Below, in pieces: positions 9,066 through 17,092 of a stretch of 64,000 nucleotides of DNA. Below the pieces are notes generated by a model. The model had not been told where the DNA came from. It ran no database searches and saw only the letters and a program-made list of their open reading frames with translations. Source of the DNA: Halomonas sp. GFAJ-1 (GTDB lineage: Bacteria; Pseudomonadota; Gammaproteobacteria; Pseudomonadales; Halomonadaceae); assembly GCA_002966495.1 (NCBI GenBank), contig CP016490.1, positions 2,976,001 through 3,040,000 on the forward strand, given 5' to 3'. Within the stretch, counting starts at the first letter, position 1. Each line of letters starts with the position of its first letter. The position numbers and the translations under genes were made by a program.

Positions 9066-10076
9066 TTAGTTGGCTAGCGCTTCTAATTTGGCATGCGTGC
9101 GACGCCAACGACCCAATGCTGAGAGAGCATCGAGATCAGGTCTGGCACGGCCATAGCGTAATTTGGCGGGAGGTTTACCTTGCAAACCTTGGCAAGCGTC
9201 GACCACTTCCAGCGCAGCGGCTCGGTCATTACACACCAGAAGCATGTCGCACCCTGCCGTTAAGGCTGCGTTTGCCCGCGCCTTAGGATCCCCAGCCGCA
9301 TGGGCGCCCGCCATACTCAAATCATCAGAAAAAATACATCCTTTAAAGCCCAGCGACTCCCTCAGCATGCCAAGCCAATTGGGTGAGAAACCCGCAGGCC
9401 GGGCATCAAATGCGCTATAGATGACGTGGGCAGGCATTACCCCATCCAATTGGCTCGCAAGCTGGGCAAAGGGCACGAGGTCGCGCTGCTTTATTTGCTC
9501 AAGGGAGCGATCATCAACAGGGAGTGCCACATGGGAGTCCGCAGCTACACCGCCATGGCCGGGGAAGTGCTTTCCCACCGCCGCCATACCAGCGTCATGT
9601 AGGCCTTGAATAAATCCATGGCCTAGTAGAGCGACATGGTCTGGATCAGTGCTGAAACTGCGGTCACCAATTACGCTAGAAATCCCGCTTTCCACATCCA
9701 GTACGGGGGCGAAACTGATGTCGAGACCGCAAGCGGCCATCTCCATTCCCAGTAGCCAGCCAGCATCTTTGGCCAACGTCATGCCCGCTTCTTGGTCATT
9801 AGCAAATAGGTCGCCAATGCGCGCCATAGGGGGCAACCTGGTGACGCCCTGCTTAATACGCTGGACACGCCCACCTTCTTGGTCGATGGCTAACAGCAGA
9901 TCACCGCGTACCCGCCGGATATCGCTACACAGCTGGCGCGTTTGATAGGCATCCTCTACGTTACGCGCAAACAGGATGACCCCGCCAACCGCAGGCTCCA
10001 GCAATAGCTGCTTTTCCGCTTTGGTCAATCGCGGCCCTTCAAGGTCGAGTATGACCGGGCCTAGGGGTTGAGTCAT
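9066..10076 (-). CDS. nagZ: Beta-N-acetylhexosaminidase NagZ
   Basis: 336-residue cytoplasmic glycoside hydrolase family 3 enzyme that removes GlcNAc from 1,6-anhydromuropeptides in murein recycling. Motifs: LLAIDQEGGRVQR, the flexible-loop KHFPGHGGVAADSH carrying the catalytic His, and FSDDLSMAGA with the nucleophile Asp. ATG 10076 gives the expected MTQPLGPVILDLEG start; an upstream extension to 10169 would overlap the YkuD gene and is not conserved. No signal peptide, as expected. Its neighbour at 10117-10680 is a probable peptidoglycan peptidase, so the two may work on the same recycled muropeptides. Confidence 0.95.
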   Translation of the reverse strand: MTQPLGPVILDLEGPRLTKAEKQLLLEPAVGGVILFARNVEDAYQTRQLCSDIRRVRGDLLLAIDQEGGRVQRIKQGVTRLPPMARIGDLFANDQEAGMTLAKDAGWLLGMEMAACGLDISFAPVLDVESGISSVIGDRSFSTDPDHVALLGHGFIQGLHDAGMAAVGKHFPGHGGVAADSHVALPVDDRSLEQIKQRDLVPFAQLASQLDGVMPAHVIYSAFDARPAGFSPNWLGMLRESLGFKGCIFSDDLSMAGAHAAGDPKARANAALTAGCDMLLVCNDRAAALEVVDACQGLQGKPPAKLRYGRARPDLDALSALGRWRRTHAKLEALAN

Positions 10077-10116
10077 TATGATGGATCCAACAAGGAGGGG
10101 CGCCAATTCTAGACGA

Positions 10117-10680
10117 TCAATGTGGCGTGTCAAAATTTTCAGAGGCAGGAACGTAAGCATCGCCCCCATGAAGCCAAACCGACGTACCGGGACGTGTAAA
10201 CCGAAACACCGTCAATAAATCGTGATTGCGCAACCGAATACAGCCATGGGAGGCCGGCACACCCATAGGTTGGTCCGGCGGCGTACCGTGCAAATAGATA
10301 TAGCGCCGCTGTGAATCTACATGCCCGCCGCGATTTTTCCCCGTCTCCAAACCACACAGCCAAAGAATGCGTGTCAATATCCAATCACGTGAGGGGTAGG
10401 TTGCTGCTAACTCGGCAGAGTACACTTCACGGGTCCATCGGCGACCGCGAAACACTGCGTTTTCTGGCAAGCCTTCCCCAATCGCTGCGCGCACGTAGTG
10501 CCAGCCTTGGGGCGTTCGGCCACTACCCTCCTGCTGACCAACGCCCGCCTCCCCTGTAGAAACCGAGCACTCATGGCTCAGCACTCGCCCCTGCCAACAA
10601 CGCAGTTGCTGCCTCTGCGTGTCTATCTCAAGCCAGTTATCGTCTAAAGGCGGTAGCTCAGCTAATGTGGGCGTTCTCAT
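10117..10680 (-). CDS. YkuD-family protein without signal peptide; probable recycling L,D-carboxypeptidase
   Basis: 187 residues covering one YkuD (L,D-transpeptidase) domain. The catalytic motif is intact: HGTPPDQPMGVPASHGCIRL around residues 130-150, with the nucleophile Cys in SHGCIR. The N terminus (MRTPTLAELPPLDDNW) is polar, with no signal peptide, lipobox or membrane helix, so the protein should stay in the cytoplasm. That fits the ElsL (LdtK) class known from Acinetobacter baumannii, which trims tetrapeptides from recycled muropeptides, rather than periplasmic crosslinking enzymes. Its 5' end overlaps psrA by 23 bases, and AAGGA stands before the ATG. Being next to nagZ supports a recycling role. 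The function is inferred. Confidence 0.75.
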   Translation of the reverse strand: MRTPTLAELPPLDDNWLEIDTQRQQLRCWQGRVLSHECSVSTGEAGVGQQEGSGRTPQGWHYVRAAIGEGLPENAVFRGRRWTREVYSAELAATYPSRDWILTRILWLCGLETGKNRGGHVDSQRRYIYLHGTPPDQPMGVPASHGCIRLRNHDLLTVFRFTRPGTSVWLHGGDAYVPASENFDTPH

Positions 10681-11335
10681 AGTGTCCTTCTTCTAGCACA
10701 GGGGGTAACGGTGCATGCATCGCAGCCACTACCACTGGGCGTAAACGTCTTACTAGGTCTCTAACGGTGACCTGCTCGTTGTAATCTTTAGCGGCGATAT
10801 CGCGCAGCGCATCAAGACCCGATAAGGTAAAAATCACTGTACCTAACATGAAGTGTAGCCGCCAAAAGCGTTCAGCGTCCGGCAAGTCAGGGGTTGCTTG
10901 ACGTACCAGTTCAGTGAAGCGGGTAAATACATCACCATACTCCTGCTGTATATAGCGCCGCAGATGCCCCTGAGCTTGGCTATAAGCTAAGCCTAGCAAA
11001 CGCATGAATACCTTCAGGCTATTGCGCTCTGCAGGCACTGCCAGCACCGTTGATGCCATGGTTTCAAGCAATACTTCCAAGGGTATAGGCTCGCTTTCAT
11101 AGCGTGCCTCCAGCTCATCCAGCGCGGTATGAAAACGCTGTGAAAAAGGCTCCAAATAACGTGCAAAAACGGCTTGGATAAGCGCTTTTTTAGAGCCAAA
11201 GTGGTAGTTGACCGCCGCTAGGTTAACCCGCGCCTTGCTTGTGATATTGCGCAGCGAGGTTTCGGCAAAACCGCGCTCTGCAAATAGCACCTCTGCGGTA
11301 TCTAAAATACGCGTTACCGTATCAGACTGCGCCAT
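10658..11335 (-). CDS. psrA: TetR-family regulator PsrA
   Basis: 225-residue TetR regulator. The N-terminal helix-turn-helix (residues 1-50: AEVLFAERGFAETSLRNIT ... VNLAAVNYHFGSKKAL) closely matches the Pseudomonas PsrA sequence as I remember it, and the position beside lexA and nagZ is the same as there. In Pseudomonas PsrA senses long-chain fatty acids, represses its own gene and beta-oxidation genes, and affects rpoS. GGAGG stands before the ATG. A palindrome of PsrA type sits at 11349-11360, 13 bases upstream of the start, so autoregulation is likely. It overlaps the YkuD gene, suggesting a psrA-ykuD-nagZ-hpt transcript. Confidence 0.88.
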   Translation of the reverse strand: MAQSDTVTRILDTAEVLFAERGFAETSLRNITSKARVNLAAVNYHFGSKKALIQAVFARYLEPFSQRFHTALDELEARYESEPIPLEVLLETMASTVLAVPAERNSLKVFMRLLGLAYSQAQGHLRRYIQQEYGDVFTRFTELVRQATPDLPDAERFWRLHFMLGTVIFTLSGLDALRDIAAKDYNEQVTVRDLVRRLRPVVVAAMHAPLPPVLEEGHYENAHIS

Positions 11336-11348
11336 CGCGCCCTCCAGA

Positions 11349-11360
11349 AAACAGGTGTTT
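11349..11360. promoter_or_regulatory. Probable PsrA operator
   Basis: Inverted repeat AAACA-GG-TGTTT between the predicted psrA -10 box and its ribosome site. It fits the AAAC-N4-GTTT core described for PsrA in Pseudomonas. A repressor bound here would block transcription of psrA itself. Confidence 0.6.
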
Positions 11361-11373
11361 AAAACATCGCAAA

Positions 11374-11402
11374 ATACTATGCCATTAATTCGCTAGTCTC
11401 AA
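11374..11402 (-). promoter_or_regulatory. Probable sigma-70 promoter of psrA
   Basis: On the minus strand, TTGAGA (11397-11402) and TAGTAT (11374-11379) are separated by 17 bases. Transcription would begin just before the PsrA-type palindrome, so the operator overlaps the start region. Confidence 0.5.
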
Positions 11403-11536
11403 TTCTTTATATGAAGACAACTGCCAGCTACCTGTCACTATTTTTCTAAACAATTCAAACGCTCGTGCCGCTTAGTACCTACATCATCAAGCCCTACATC
11501 AAGATACAGGCCAGCCATGTACTGGACAGAGGAACA

Positions 11537-11556
11537 TACTGTATACTTAAACACAT
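11537..11556. promoter_or_regulatory. LexA (SOS) box upstream of lexA
   Basis: The sequence contains CTGT, eight A/T-rich bases and ACAC, preceded by TA; it differs from the gammaproteobacterial consensus CTGT-N8-ACAG at the last base of the core. It lies 51 bases before the lexA start and includes a possible -10 element TATACT, so LexA would repress its own promoter. Confidence 0.75.
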
Positions 11557-11606
11557 ACTGATTAGCCGACATGTAGCTACTGTCTTTTCATTTTTTGGAG
11601 TTTGGT

Positions 11607-12287
11607 ATGTCGCGTCCACTCACAGCACGTCAGCAGCACGTATTTGATTTTATCGTTAAAACAATGGGTGAATTCGGCTACCCCCCGACACGCGCTGAAA
11701 TTGCCAAAGCACTAGGATTCCGCTCTCCCAACGCGGCAGAAGAGCATCTTCGCGCGCTAGAGCGCAAAGGGGCCATCCGGATTATCCGCAATACATCACG
11801 GGGCATCCGCCTGCCTAACCAGGATGCTTCAGAACTGACTGAGGCTGCTTCAGCACCCCCCTCTACCCCCCAGGTGGACACCCAGTTCATTGGGCTACCG
11901 GTCATTGGAGAGGTTGCAGCTGGCAGCCCCATTCTGGCCGCCGAGCACATTGACCGCTACTGCCCACTCCCCGCAGAGTATTTCACGCCAAAAGCGGACT
12001 ACCTGCTGCGAGTGCGTGGGTTATCGATGAAAGACGTGGGTATCCTTGAAGGCGATCTACTGGCAGTGCATCGCACTGACCGAGTTCGCGATGGGCAAAT
12101 TGTCGTTGCTCGCTTGGAAGATGAAGTCACCGTTAAACGCTTTAGGCGCCAAGGTCACCAGGTGACTCTAGTGGCTGAGAACGCCGACTTCGCACCCATT
12201 GAAATTGACCTACGCACTCAGCAGCTGGACATTGAAGGTGTCGGCGTTGGGGTTATACGGGGTGGCAACGGCCAGGCATTAGGCTAA
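11607..12287 (+). CDS. lexA: SOS repressor LexA
   Basis: 226-residue LexA, repressor of the DNA-damage response. The N-terminal winged helix (PLTARQQHVFDFI ... YPPTRAEIAKALGFRSPNAAEEHLRAL) is followed by a variable Ser/Pro-rich linker and the S24 autoprotease domain. The Ala-Gly cleavage site lies in GEVAAGSPI, the catalytic Ser in RGLSMKDVGILEGDLLAVH, and the Lys in EDEVTVKRF. TTGGAG stands 6 bases before ATG 11607. The linker is somewhat longer than in E. coli LexA (202 residues). Divergent from psrA, as in Pseudomonas, but sulA does not follow; the next gene is convergent. Confidence 0.97.
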   Translation: MSRPLTARQQHVFDFIVKTMGEFGYPPTRAEIAKALGFRSPNAAEEHLRALERKGAIRIIRNTSRGIRLPNQDASELTEAASAPPSTPQVDTQFIGLPVIGEVAAGSPILAAEHIDRYCPLPAEYFTPKADYLLRVRGLSMKDVGILEGDLLAVHRTDRVRDGQIVVARLEDEVTVKRFRRQGHQVTLVAENADFAPIEIDLRTQQLDIEGVGVGVIRGGNGQALG

Positions 12288-12312
12288 TAGCCCCCTACCA
12301 CTACTGGCGCGC

Positions 12313-12984
12313 TTATTGAGAATCGATATAGCGGTGGTCATTGAACGTGGCCACCCAGCTAGGGTGATAGACCAATAAGATGCTTAACAGCATGCCCGTT
12401 AGAAACGCTTCGGAGGGCATTAAAAGCGGCAGAAACCGAGCATACTCCTGAGCAAGATAAACCGCCTCAGGGTCGGTCCCTGCCGCTACAATCAGCAGTA
12501 CGGCGGTCAATCCAGCGCCCAACGTAGCTAAGGCTGCCCCGAAAAAACCACAGGCAAACATAAATACCATCAAGTTATCGGGCAACCGTCGGTCAACTAG
12601 ACGCCAAACCACGCCAATGATAAACGCGGGCATGATTCCCGTTACCAAGACGTTAGCTCCCCAAAGCACCCAGTCATTACGCCCTATCACCACCATCGCT
12701 ATATTAATCATTGCGTTACTTAGAAGCGCCAGGGGGATCCTAAATACCAAGGTCATTAGCACGGTAAAAACAAGATGTAGCGTAAGCCAGTCCACCGCTT
12801 GAGCACGCAGCTGCCACATCAGCATGACCGCTAGCGTAGCTGCCAACCAGCGATGCTGAAGCGCTACATCACTGTTCAGAACGTGCCAGGGGCGCTGCCA
12901 TGCCACCCAAGCCAATACACCAAACGCTATTAACCAGGTAAGCACCAGCGCCCAGGGTGCAAGAACACTTTGTGCAAATGACAT
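12313..12984 (-). CDS. CbiM-like energy-coupling permease family membrane protein
   Basis: 223-residue integral membrane protein with about six hydrophobic segments. The pattern, with an Asn-rich NAMINIAMVVIGRN segment and a late PSEAFLTGMLLS motif, resembles the gammaproteobacterial branch of the CbiM/energy-coupling-factor permease family, whose better known members take up cobalt or nickel. No ATPase or partner subunit gene is adjacent, so transport activity is unproven. ATG 12984 is preceded by TAGGGG; an in-frame TTG at 12999 is less likely. It ends facing lexA and follows purU by 18 bases on the same strand. Confidence 0.65.
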   Translation of the reverse strand: MSFAQSVLAPWALVLTWLIAFGVLAWVAWQRPWHVLNSDVALQHRWLAATLAVMLMWQLRAQAVDWLTLHLVFTVLMTLVFRIPLALLSNAMINIAMVVIGRNDWVLWGANVLVTGIMPAFIIGVVWRLVDRRLPDNLMVFMFACGFFGAALATLGAGLTAVLLIVAAGTDPEAVYLAQEYARFLPLLMPSEAFLTGMLLSILLVYHPSWVATFNDHRYIDSQ

Positions 12985-13002
12985 GGCAGCCCCTAACAAC
13001 AG

Positions 13003-13857
13003 TTAACTGAACACAACCGTTTTATTTCCGTGGATTAGCACGCGATCTTCAAGGTGCCAACGTAACCCTCGCGCCAATACGGCTTTCTCAACGTCCCGGC
13101 CAAATCGCACAAGATCGGTGGGTGTATGACAGTGGCTAACGCGATGGATATCCTGCTCGATAATAGGTCCGGCATCCAACTCTTCGGTGACATAATGACA
13201 GGTAGCCCCTATGAGTTTCACGCCTCGCTCGTAAGCTTGGTGATACGGTTTTGCGCCAGCAAAAGAGGGCAAAAAGCTGTGATGTATATTAATCACGCGC
13301 CCGGCATACCGCTCGCATAGCGCGGGGGGCAAGATTTGCATATAGCGTGCTAACACGACGCAATCAGCGCGGGCGCTATCAATTTGTGCCTGCACCTTCT
13401 CAAACGATGCCTGCTTATTAGCTGCGTCAACCGGCACATGGTGGTAAGGAATGCCGTACCACTCGGTCAGCGAACGCATATCTTCGTGGTTGGAAATCAC
13501 ACCCACGATGTCGCAGTCTAGCTCACCTGCCTGCCAGCGATATAGCAAGTCCACCAAGCAGTGAGACTCCCGCGACACCATTAATACAACGCGGCGCCGC
13601 TTTTGGGTATCCATTAACGACCACTGCATATTGAACGCTTCTGCCACGGGTTCAAAAGCGTTACGCAGCGCCTCTGCCGACATTCCTAGTGAATCGGCTA
13701 AAATTTCATAGCGCATAAAAAACCGGCCTGTTTCAAGATCGGAATGCTGACTTGCTTCAGTAATTGAGCCCCCCTGCTCGGCAATAAAACTGGAAACACG
13801 CGCCACAATGCCCACTTGGTCAGGGCAAGAAACAACGAGACGATAATAGTGCGACAT
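13003..13857 (-). CDS. purU: Formyltetrahydrofolate deformylase
   Basis: 284-residue PurU, which hydrolyses 10-formyl-tetrahydrofolate to formate and tetrahydrofolate and so balances the one-carbon pool. An N-terminal ACT domain (residues about 4-85, SCPDQVGIVARVSSFIAEQGG) is followed by a formyltransferase fold with ISNHEDMRSL, NIHHSFLPSF and a late TEELDAGPIIEQD motif carrying the catalytic Asp. Length agrees with the family. It is followed by the CbiM-like gene; its upstream region holds a set of imperfect short repeats. Confidence 0.95.
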   Translation of the reverse strand: MSHYYRLVVSCPDQVGIVARVSSFIAEQGGSITEASQHSDLETGRFFMRYEILADSLGMSAEALRNAFEPVAEAFNMQWSLMDTQKRRRVVLMVSRESHCLVDLLYRWQAGELDCDIVGVISNHEDMRSLTEWYGIPYHHVPVDAANKQASFEKVQAQIDSARADCVVLARYMQILPPALCERYAGRVINIHHSFLPSFAGAKPYHQAYERGVKLIGATCHYVTEELDAGPIIEQDIHRVSHCHTPTDLVRFGRDVEKAVLARGLRWHLEDRVLIHGNKTVVFS

Positions 13858-13870
13858 AGATAGCTACTCT

Positions 13871-13930
13871 TAATAGGTACTTTTAACAGGTGCTTTGATA
13901 GGTGCTTTTTTTAATAGGCAGTTTTAATCG
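13871..13930. repeat. Four imperfect tandem repeats of about 14 bases
   Basis: Just upstream of purU (minus strand), the + strand carries four successive variants of TTAATAGGTACTTTT: at about 13871, 13885, 13897 and 13911. The spacing is 12-15 bases. They lie in the leader of purU. No known regulator site is recognised; replication slippage of an AT-rich segment is the simplest origin. Confidence 0.6.
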
Positions 13931-14113
13931 GCACACTTAACTTATTTCAATGGCACGCTTAGGGTTAGTTTTCTGATGTTAAAAGCAACACATCAGTCTC
14001 TCTAGTGTACCGGAAGCCCTCTGGCTAAGCACCGGGGAGAAGCCACGGTGATTGTTAGCCGCCCCTGCCTTCCCGTATAGTTAAGGTCTTACTTTTTAGG
14101 CTTTTCGTGACTA

Positions 14114-15799
14114 ATGCATCCAACACGCGCTCTACTTCGTCCCCGTCGTCGCCCACCATTGCGCCTGCTTCCGCTGGGCGGGTGCGGTGAAATTGGAATG
14201 AATCTGACGCTGTATGGATACGGCGATCAATGGATCGCCGTCGACTGCGGCATGATGATTCGCCAAGATTTACCCAATGCCCCCTTACAAGTACCCAATA
14301 CCGACACCCTGGATACCTTAGGCATTAAGCCCCAGGCGCTCTTTATTACCCATGGGCATGAAGACCACATCGGCGCCGTTGCGTGGCTATGGCCAAAGTG
14401 GAACTGCCCGATTTATGCAACCCCGCTTGCCGCTGGGCTGCTGCGGCTGAAATTTGCCGAGCATCAGCTAAGCAGCGCGGCTATACAGGTCATTGAGCCG
14501 GGCGATGCCATGCAGCAGGGACCCTTTACGCTGCGCTACTTGCTGCTTACTCACTCTATCCCGGAAAGCTGCGCCATTATGATGATGGCGGGAGAATATC
14601 GCATTCTGCATAGCGGTGATTGGAAACTTGACCCCGAACCGTTAATTGGCACGCCGGTGAATGCAGCAAATTTCCGGGCCTTAGCGCCAATTGATTTGCT
14701 GGTGGGCGACTCGACCAATGCCCCAATGCCAGGTCACTCAGGTAGCGAAGGCGATGTGGCCAGAGCACTCGTTAAAACCTTAGAGAAGTGCACCGGACGC
14801 GTTGTGGTCTCATGCTTTGCCAGTAACTTAGCGCGGGTATTGGCTATCGGCCTGGCAGCCCAGCGATGCGGACGCCGTGTCAGCCTAATGGGGCGCTCCA
14901 TGGAGCGCATGGTAAGCGTTGCTAAGGGCTTGGGGTACTTAGACGATTTTCCACCGCTCGTACCACCTCACGACCTAGGCTACTTGCCGCCTAATGAAGT
15001 TGTGGTGATTGCCACCGGCAGCCAAGGAGAGCCACGCGCCGCCTTGCAACGCTTAGCCCAAGGGCGGCATCCCTTTATGGATTTAGCGCCAGGCGATAGC
15101 GTCATTTTTTCCGCCAAGGCGATACCGGGAAACGAGCGGCCTATTGAGCAGCTTAAAAAACGCCTCTCCCAGCTTGGCGTCACTCTTTTCGATGAGATGA
15201 ATCATCCAGAGCTGCATGCCACCGGGCACCCCGCCCAGGAAGAGCTGAAAAAGCTCTACCAGTGGGTAAGGCCAAAATCACTACTGCCCGTACACGGAGA
15301 GGCGCGCCATCAGGAGGCGCATCAAGCGATTGCCACCTCTCTTGGCATCAGCGCCCCATTGGCGCCGACTAACGGCGATATGATCGCCTTTGATAAACAA
15401 GGCTTGCGCTGTGAACAGCGTTACCCGCAACTACCCTGCATCGTTAATCAAAACAGCGTCATTCCCCACCCAGGGCTTGATGCATCTTCGTCCAAGGCGC
15501 GGCGTGGTAGCTTGTTTCTTGCATTGCCGGTCACCGCCAGCGAAACAGGCTGGTGGCGTATAGGGCGTTTAATGCTTGATGCTAGCAGCGCGAGTCCTCT
15601 TGATGAGGAGAGCTTTAGCGATTGGCTTGATGCTCAACTGGAGGAAATCGAAGCAGACACCCTGGCAGATTTACGCTTAGCCCTTCAGCCACGCCTTATT
15701 CAGTGGCTAGCCAACCACTGCCAACACATGCCTGATGTGCATTTACAAATCATGGCGACTGAAATGCCTTCCGCCGAGGAGCTTAATAGCCAGCCTTAG
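14114..15799 (+). CDS. RNase J-like metallo-beta-lactamase nuclease
   Basis: 561-residue protein of the RNase J / beta-CASP family. Motif order: LLPLGGCGEIGMN, the Zn-binding HGHEDHIGA near residue 80, LTHSIPESCA, HSGDWKLD, STNA, then the beta-CASP part with MGRSMERM and ATGSQGEPRAAL, and near residue 380 HATGHPAQEELKKLYQWVRPKSLLPVHGE. All metal ligands look intact, so it is probably an active 5'-exo/endoribonuclease. RNase J is typical of Gram-positive bacteria and absent from E. coli, although scattered proteobacteria carry it. No clear ribosome site precedes the ATG. The 3' end overlaps the convergent moaE by 17 bases. Confidence 0.85.
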   Translation: MHPTRALLRPRRRPPLRLLPLGGCGEIGMNLTLYGYGDQWIAVDCGMMIRQDLPNAPLQVPNTDTLDTLGIKPQALFITHGHEDHIGAVAWLWPKWNCPIYATPLAAGLLRLKFAEHQLSSAAIQVIEPGDAMQQGPFTLRYLLLTHSIPESCAIMMMAGEYRILHSGDWKLDPEPLIGTPVNAANFRALAPIDLLVGDSTNAPMPGHSGSEGDVARALVKTLEKCTGRVVVSCFASNLARVLAIGLAAQRCGRRVSLMGRSMERMVSVAKGLGYLDDFPPLVPPHDLGYLPPNEVVVIATGSQGEPRAALQRLAQGRHPFMDLAPGDSVIFSAKAIPGNERPIEQLKKRLSQLGVTLFDEMNHPELHATGHPAQEELKKLYQWVRPKSLLPVHGEARHQEAHQAIATSLGISAPLAPTNGDMIAFDKQGLRCEQRYPQLPCIVNQNSVIPHPGLDASSSKARRGSLFLALPVTASETGWWRIGRLMLDASSASPLDEESFSDWLDAQLEEIEADTLADLRLALQPRLIQWLANHCQHMPDVHLQIMATEMPSAEELNSQP

Positions 15800-16277
15800 G
15801 CTCGGATGATGACCAGCGATCGGCATCCTGCTGATCACTATCGCGCTCTTTAACCCAGTAAGCCCCCTCACGGGAGTGCTCTTTTTTCCAAAATGGCGCT
15901 TGAGTTTTCAAATAATCCATAATGAAATCACAAGCGTTAAACGCATCCCGACGGTGGGCACTGGCAACCAGCACTCTGACAATCGGGTCGCCTGGTGATA
16001 AATGCCCTACTCGATGAATAATCCGCACGGCTTGCAACGACCAACGCTCCCACGCCTGCTCACCAATCTCAGCCAGGGTGCGCTCCGTCATCCCTGGGTA
16101 ATGCTCAAGCGTTAGCCCCGTTACGTCGGGTGTTTCGTTAAAATCTCTCACCAGGCCAGTAAAGCTAACGATTGCACCAATATCTGTGCGTTGCTGAAGC
16201 GTTGACTCATAGCCGTAATCCATTGAGAACGGCGCTGCCTGCACCTCCACTGCAATATCCAAGACCGCGTCAGCCAT
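15783..16277 (-). CDS. moaE: Molybdopterin synthase catalytic subunit MoaE
   Basis: 164-residue MoaE, which with thiocarboxylated MoaD inserts the dithiolene sulfurs into cyclic pyranopterin monophosphate. Seen: IVSFTGLVRDFN, LTLEHYPGMTE, IIHRVGHLSPGDPIV, the VASAHRRDAFNACDFIMDYLKTQAPFWKKE block with the catalytic Lys residues. It follows the moaC-moaD fusion by 4 bases; its ribosome site GGGAGG lies inside the last codons of that gene, which implies translational coupling. Confidence 0.95.
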   Translation of the reverse strand: MADAVLDIAVEVQAAPFSMDYGYESTLQQRTDIGAIVSFTGLVRDFNETPDVTGLTLEHYPGMTERTLAEIGEQAWERWSLQAVRIIHRVGHLSPGDPIVRVLVASAHRRDAFNACDFIMDYLKTQAPFWKKEHSREGAYWVKERDSDQQDADRWSSSEPKAGY

Positions 16278-16281
16278 GGGA

Positions 16282-17079
16282 CTAGCCTCCCGTTACCGGC
16301 GGAAAGAAAGCAACTTCATCTTCATCGGTAATGCGCGACGTATCATTTGCCATCACTTGATTGATCGCACACAGCGCCCGTTGATCGGAAAGCACGCTAA
16401 ACCGCGTATCCCGCTCGGCTAAGGCAGCTTTTAAACCTGCAACGTCACGGCTTGGCAACTTGTCAAGATGGATAGTTACATCGCTCTGCCCCACGCGTTC
16501 GCGCAGCTCAGCTAAGAACTTGACCCGCACACAGGGGGAAACACAGCGCTCGCCCAAGCGCACCTCACCCGCCGCCCCTTCACCGGTCACAATAGGCGCA
16601 GCGGTAGGCGCACGCTGGTAGTCACCGCGCACACCTCCGCGCTTACTATCTAGCTGAACGGCCTCGATACGCATCTCTTTGTCTACGGCCTTGCACATAT
16701 CGTAAAGCGTCAAACACGCCACAGAGACGGCAGTAAGCGCTTCCATTTCTACACCCGTACGGCCATTGAGCCGACAAAGTGCCGAAACATTTACCCAGCC
16801 ATTGGCATGGTCAACGTCAAAATCAACCGACACTTTGGAAAGCGCCAGCGCATGGCAGAGCGGAATCAGCTCATGGGTACGCTTTGCCGCCTGAATGCCA
16901 GCAATACGAGCTGTAGCCAGCACATCCCCTTTTGGCAGCGCGCCATCACTTAACAGCTGAAGAGTTTCTGGATGCATCACAATACGGCCAGAAGCCACCG
17001 CTTCGCGGCGCGTTTCATGCTTATCACCGACATCCACCATATTGGCTTCACCATGGGTATTGAGGTGGGTTAGCTGCAT
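16282..17079 (-). CDS. MoaC-MoaD fusion: cyclic pyranopterin monophosphate synthase plus molybdopterin synthase sulfur carrier
   Basis: 265 residues containing two usually separate proteins in one frame. Residues about 1-160 are MoaC: NMVDVGDKHETRREA, KRTHELIPLCHAL and GVEMEALTAVSVACLTLYDMCKA, with the catalytic Lys and His residues. After a short Ala/Gly-rich linker (about 160-183), residues about 184-265 are a full MoaD ubiquitin-like domain ending in the free VTGG tail that is adenylated and thiolated. ATG 17079 has AAAAGGT before it; the frame stays open further upstream into mobB. The fusion keeps the essential C-terminal Gly-Gly free, so both parts can function. MoaE follows immediately. 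A missed frameshift is unlikely because both domains are complete. Confidence 0.85.
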   Translation of the reverse strand: MQLTHLNTHGEANMVDVGDKHETRREAVASGRIVMHPETLQLLSDGALPKGDVLATARIAGIQAAKRTHELIPLCHALALSKVSVDFDVDHANGWVNVSALCRLNGRTGVEMEALTAVSVACLTLYDMCKAVDKEMRIEAVQLDSKRGGVRGDYQRAPTAAPIVTGEGAAGEVRLGERCVSPCVRVKFLAELRERVGQSDVTIHLDKLPSRDVAGLKAALAERDTRFSVLSDQRALCAINQVMANDTSRITDEDEVAFFPPVTGG

Positions 17080-17092
17080 AACATTACCTTTT

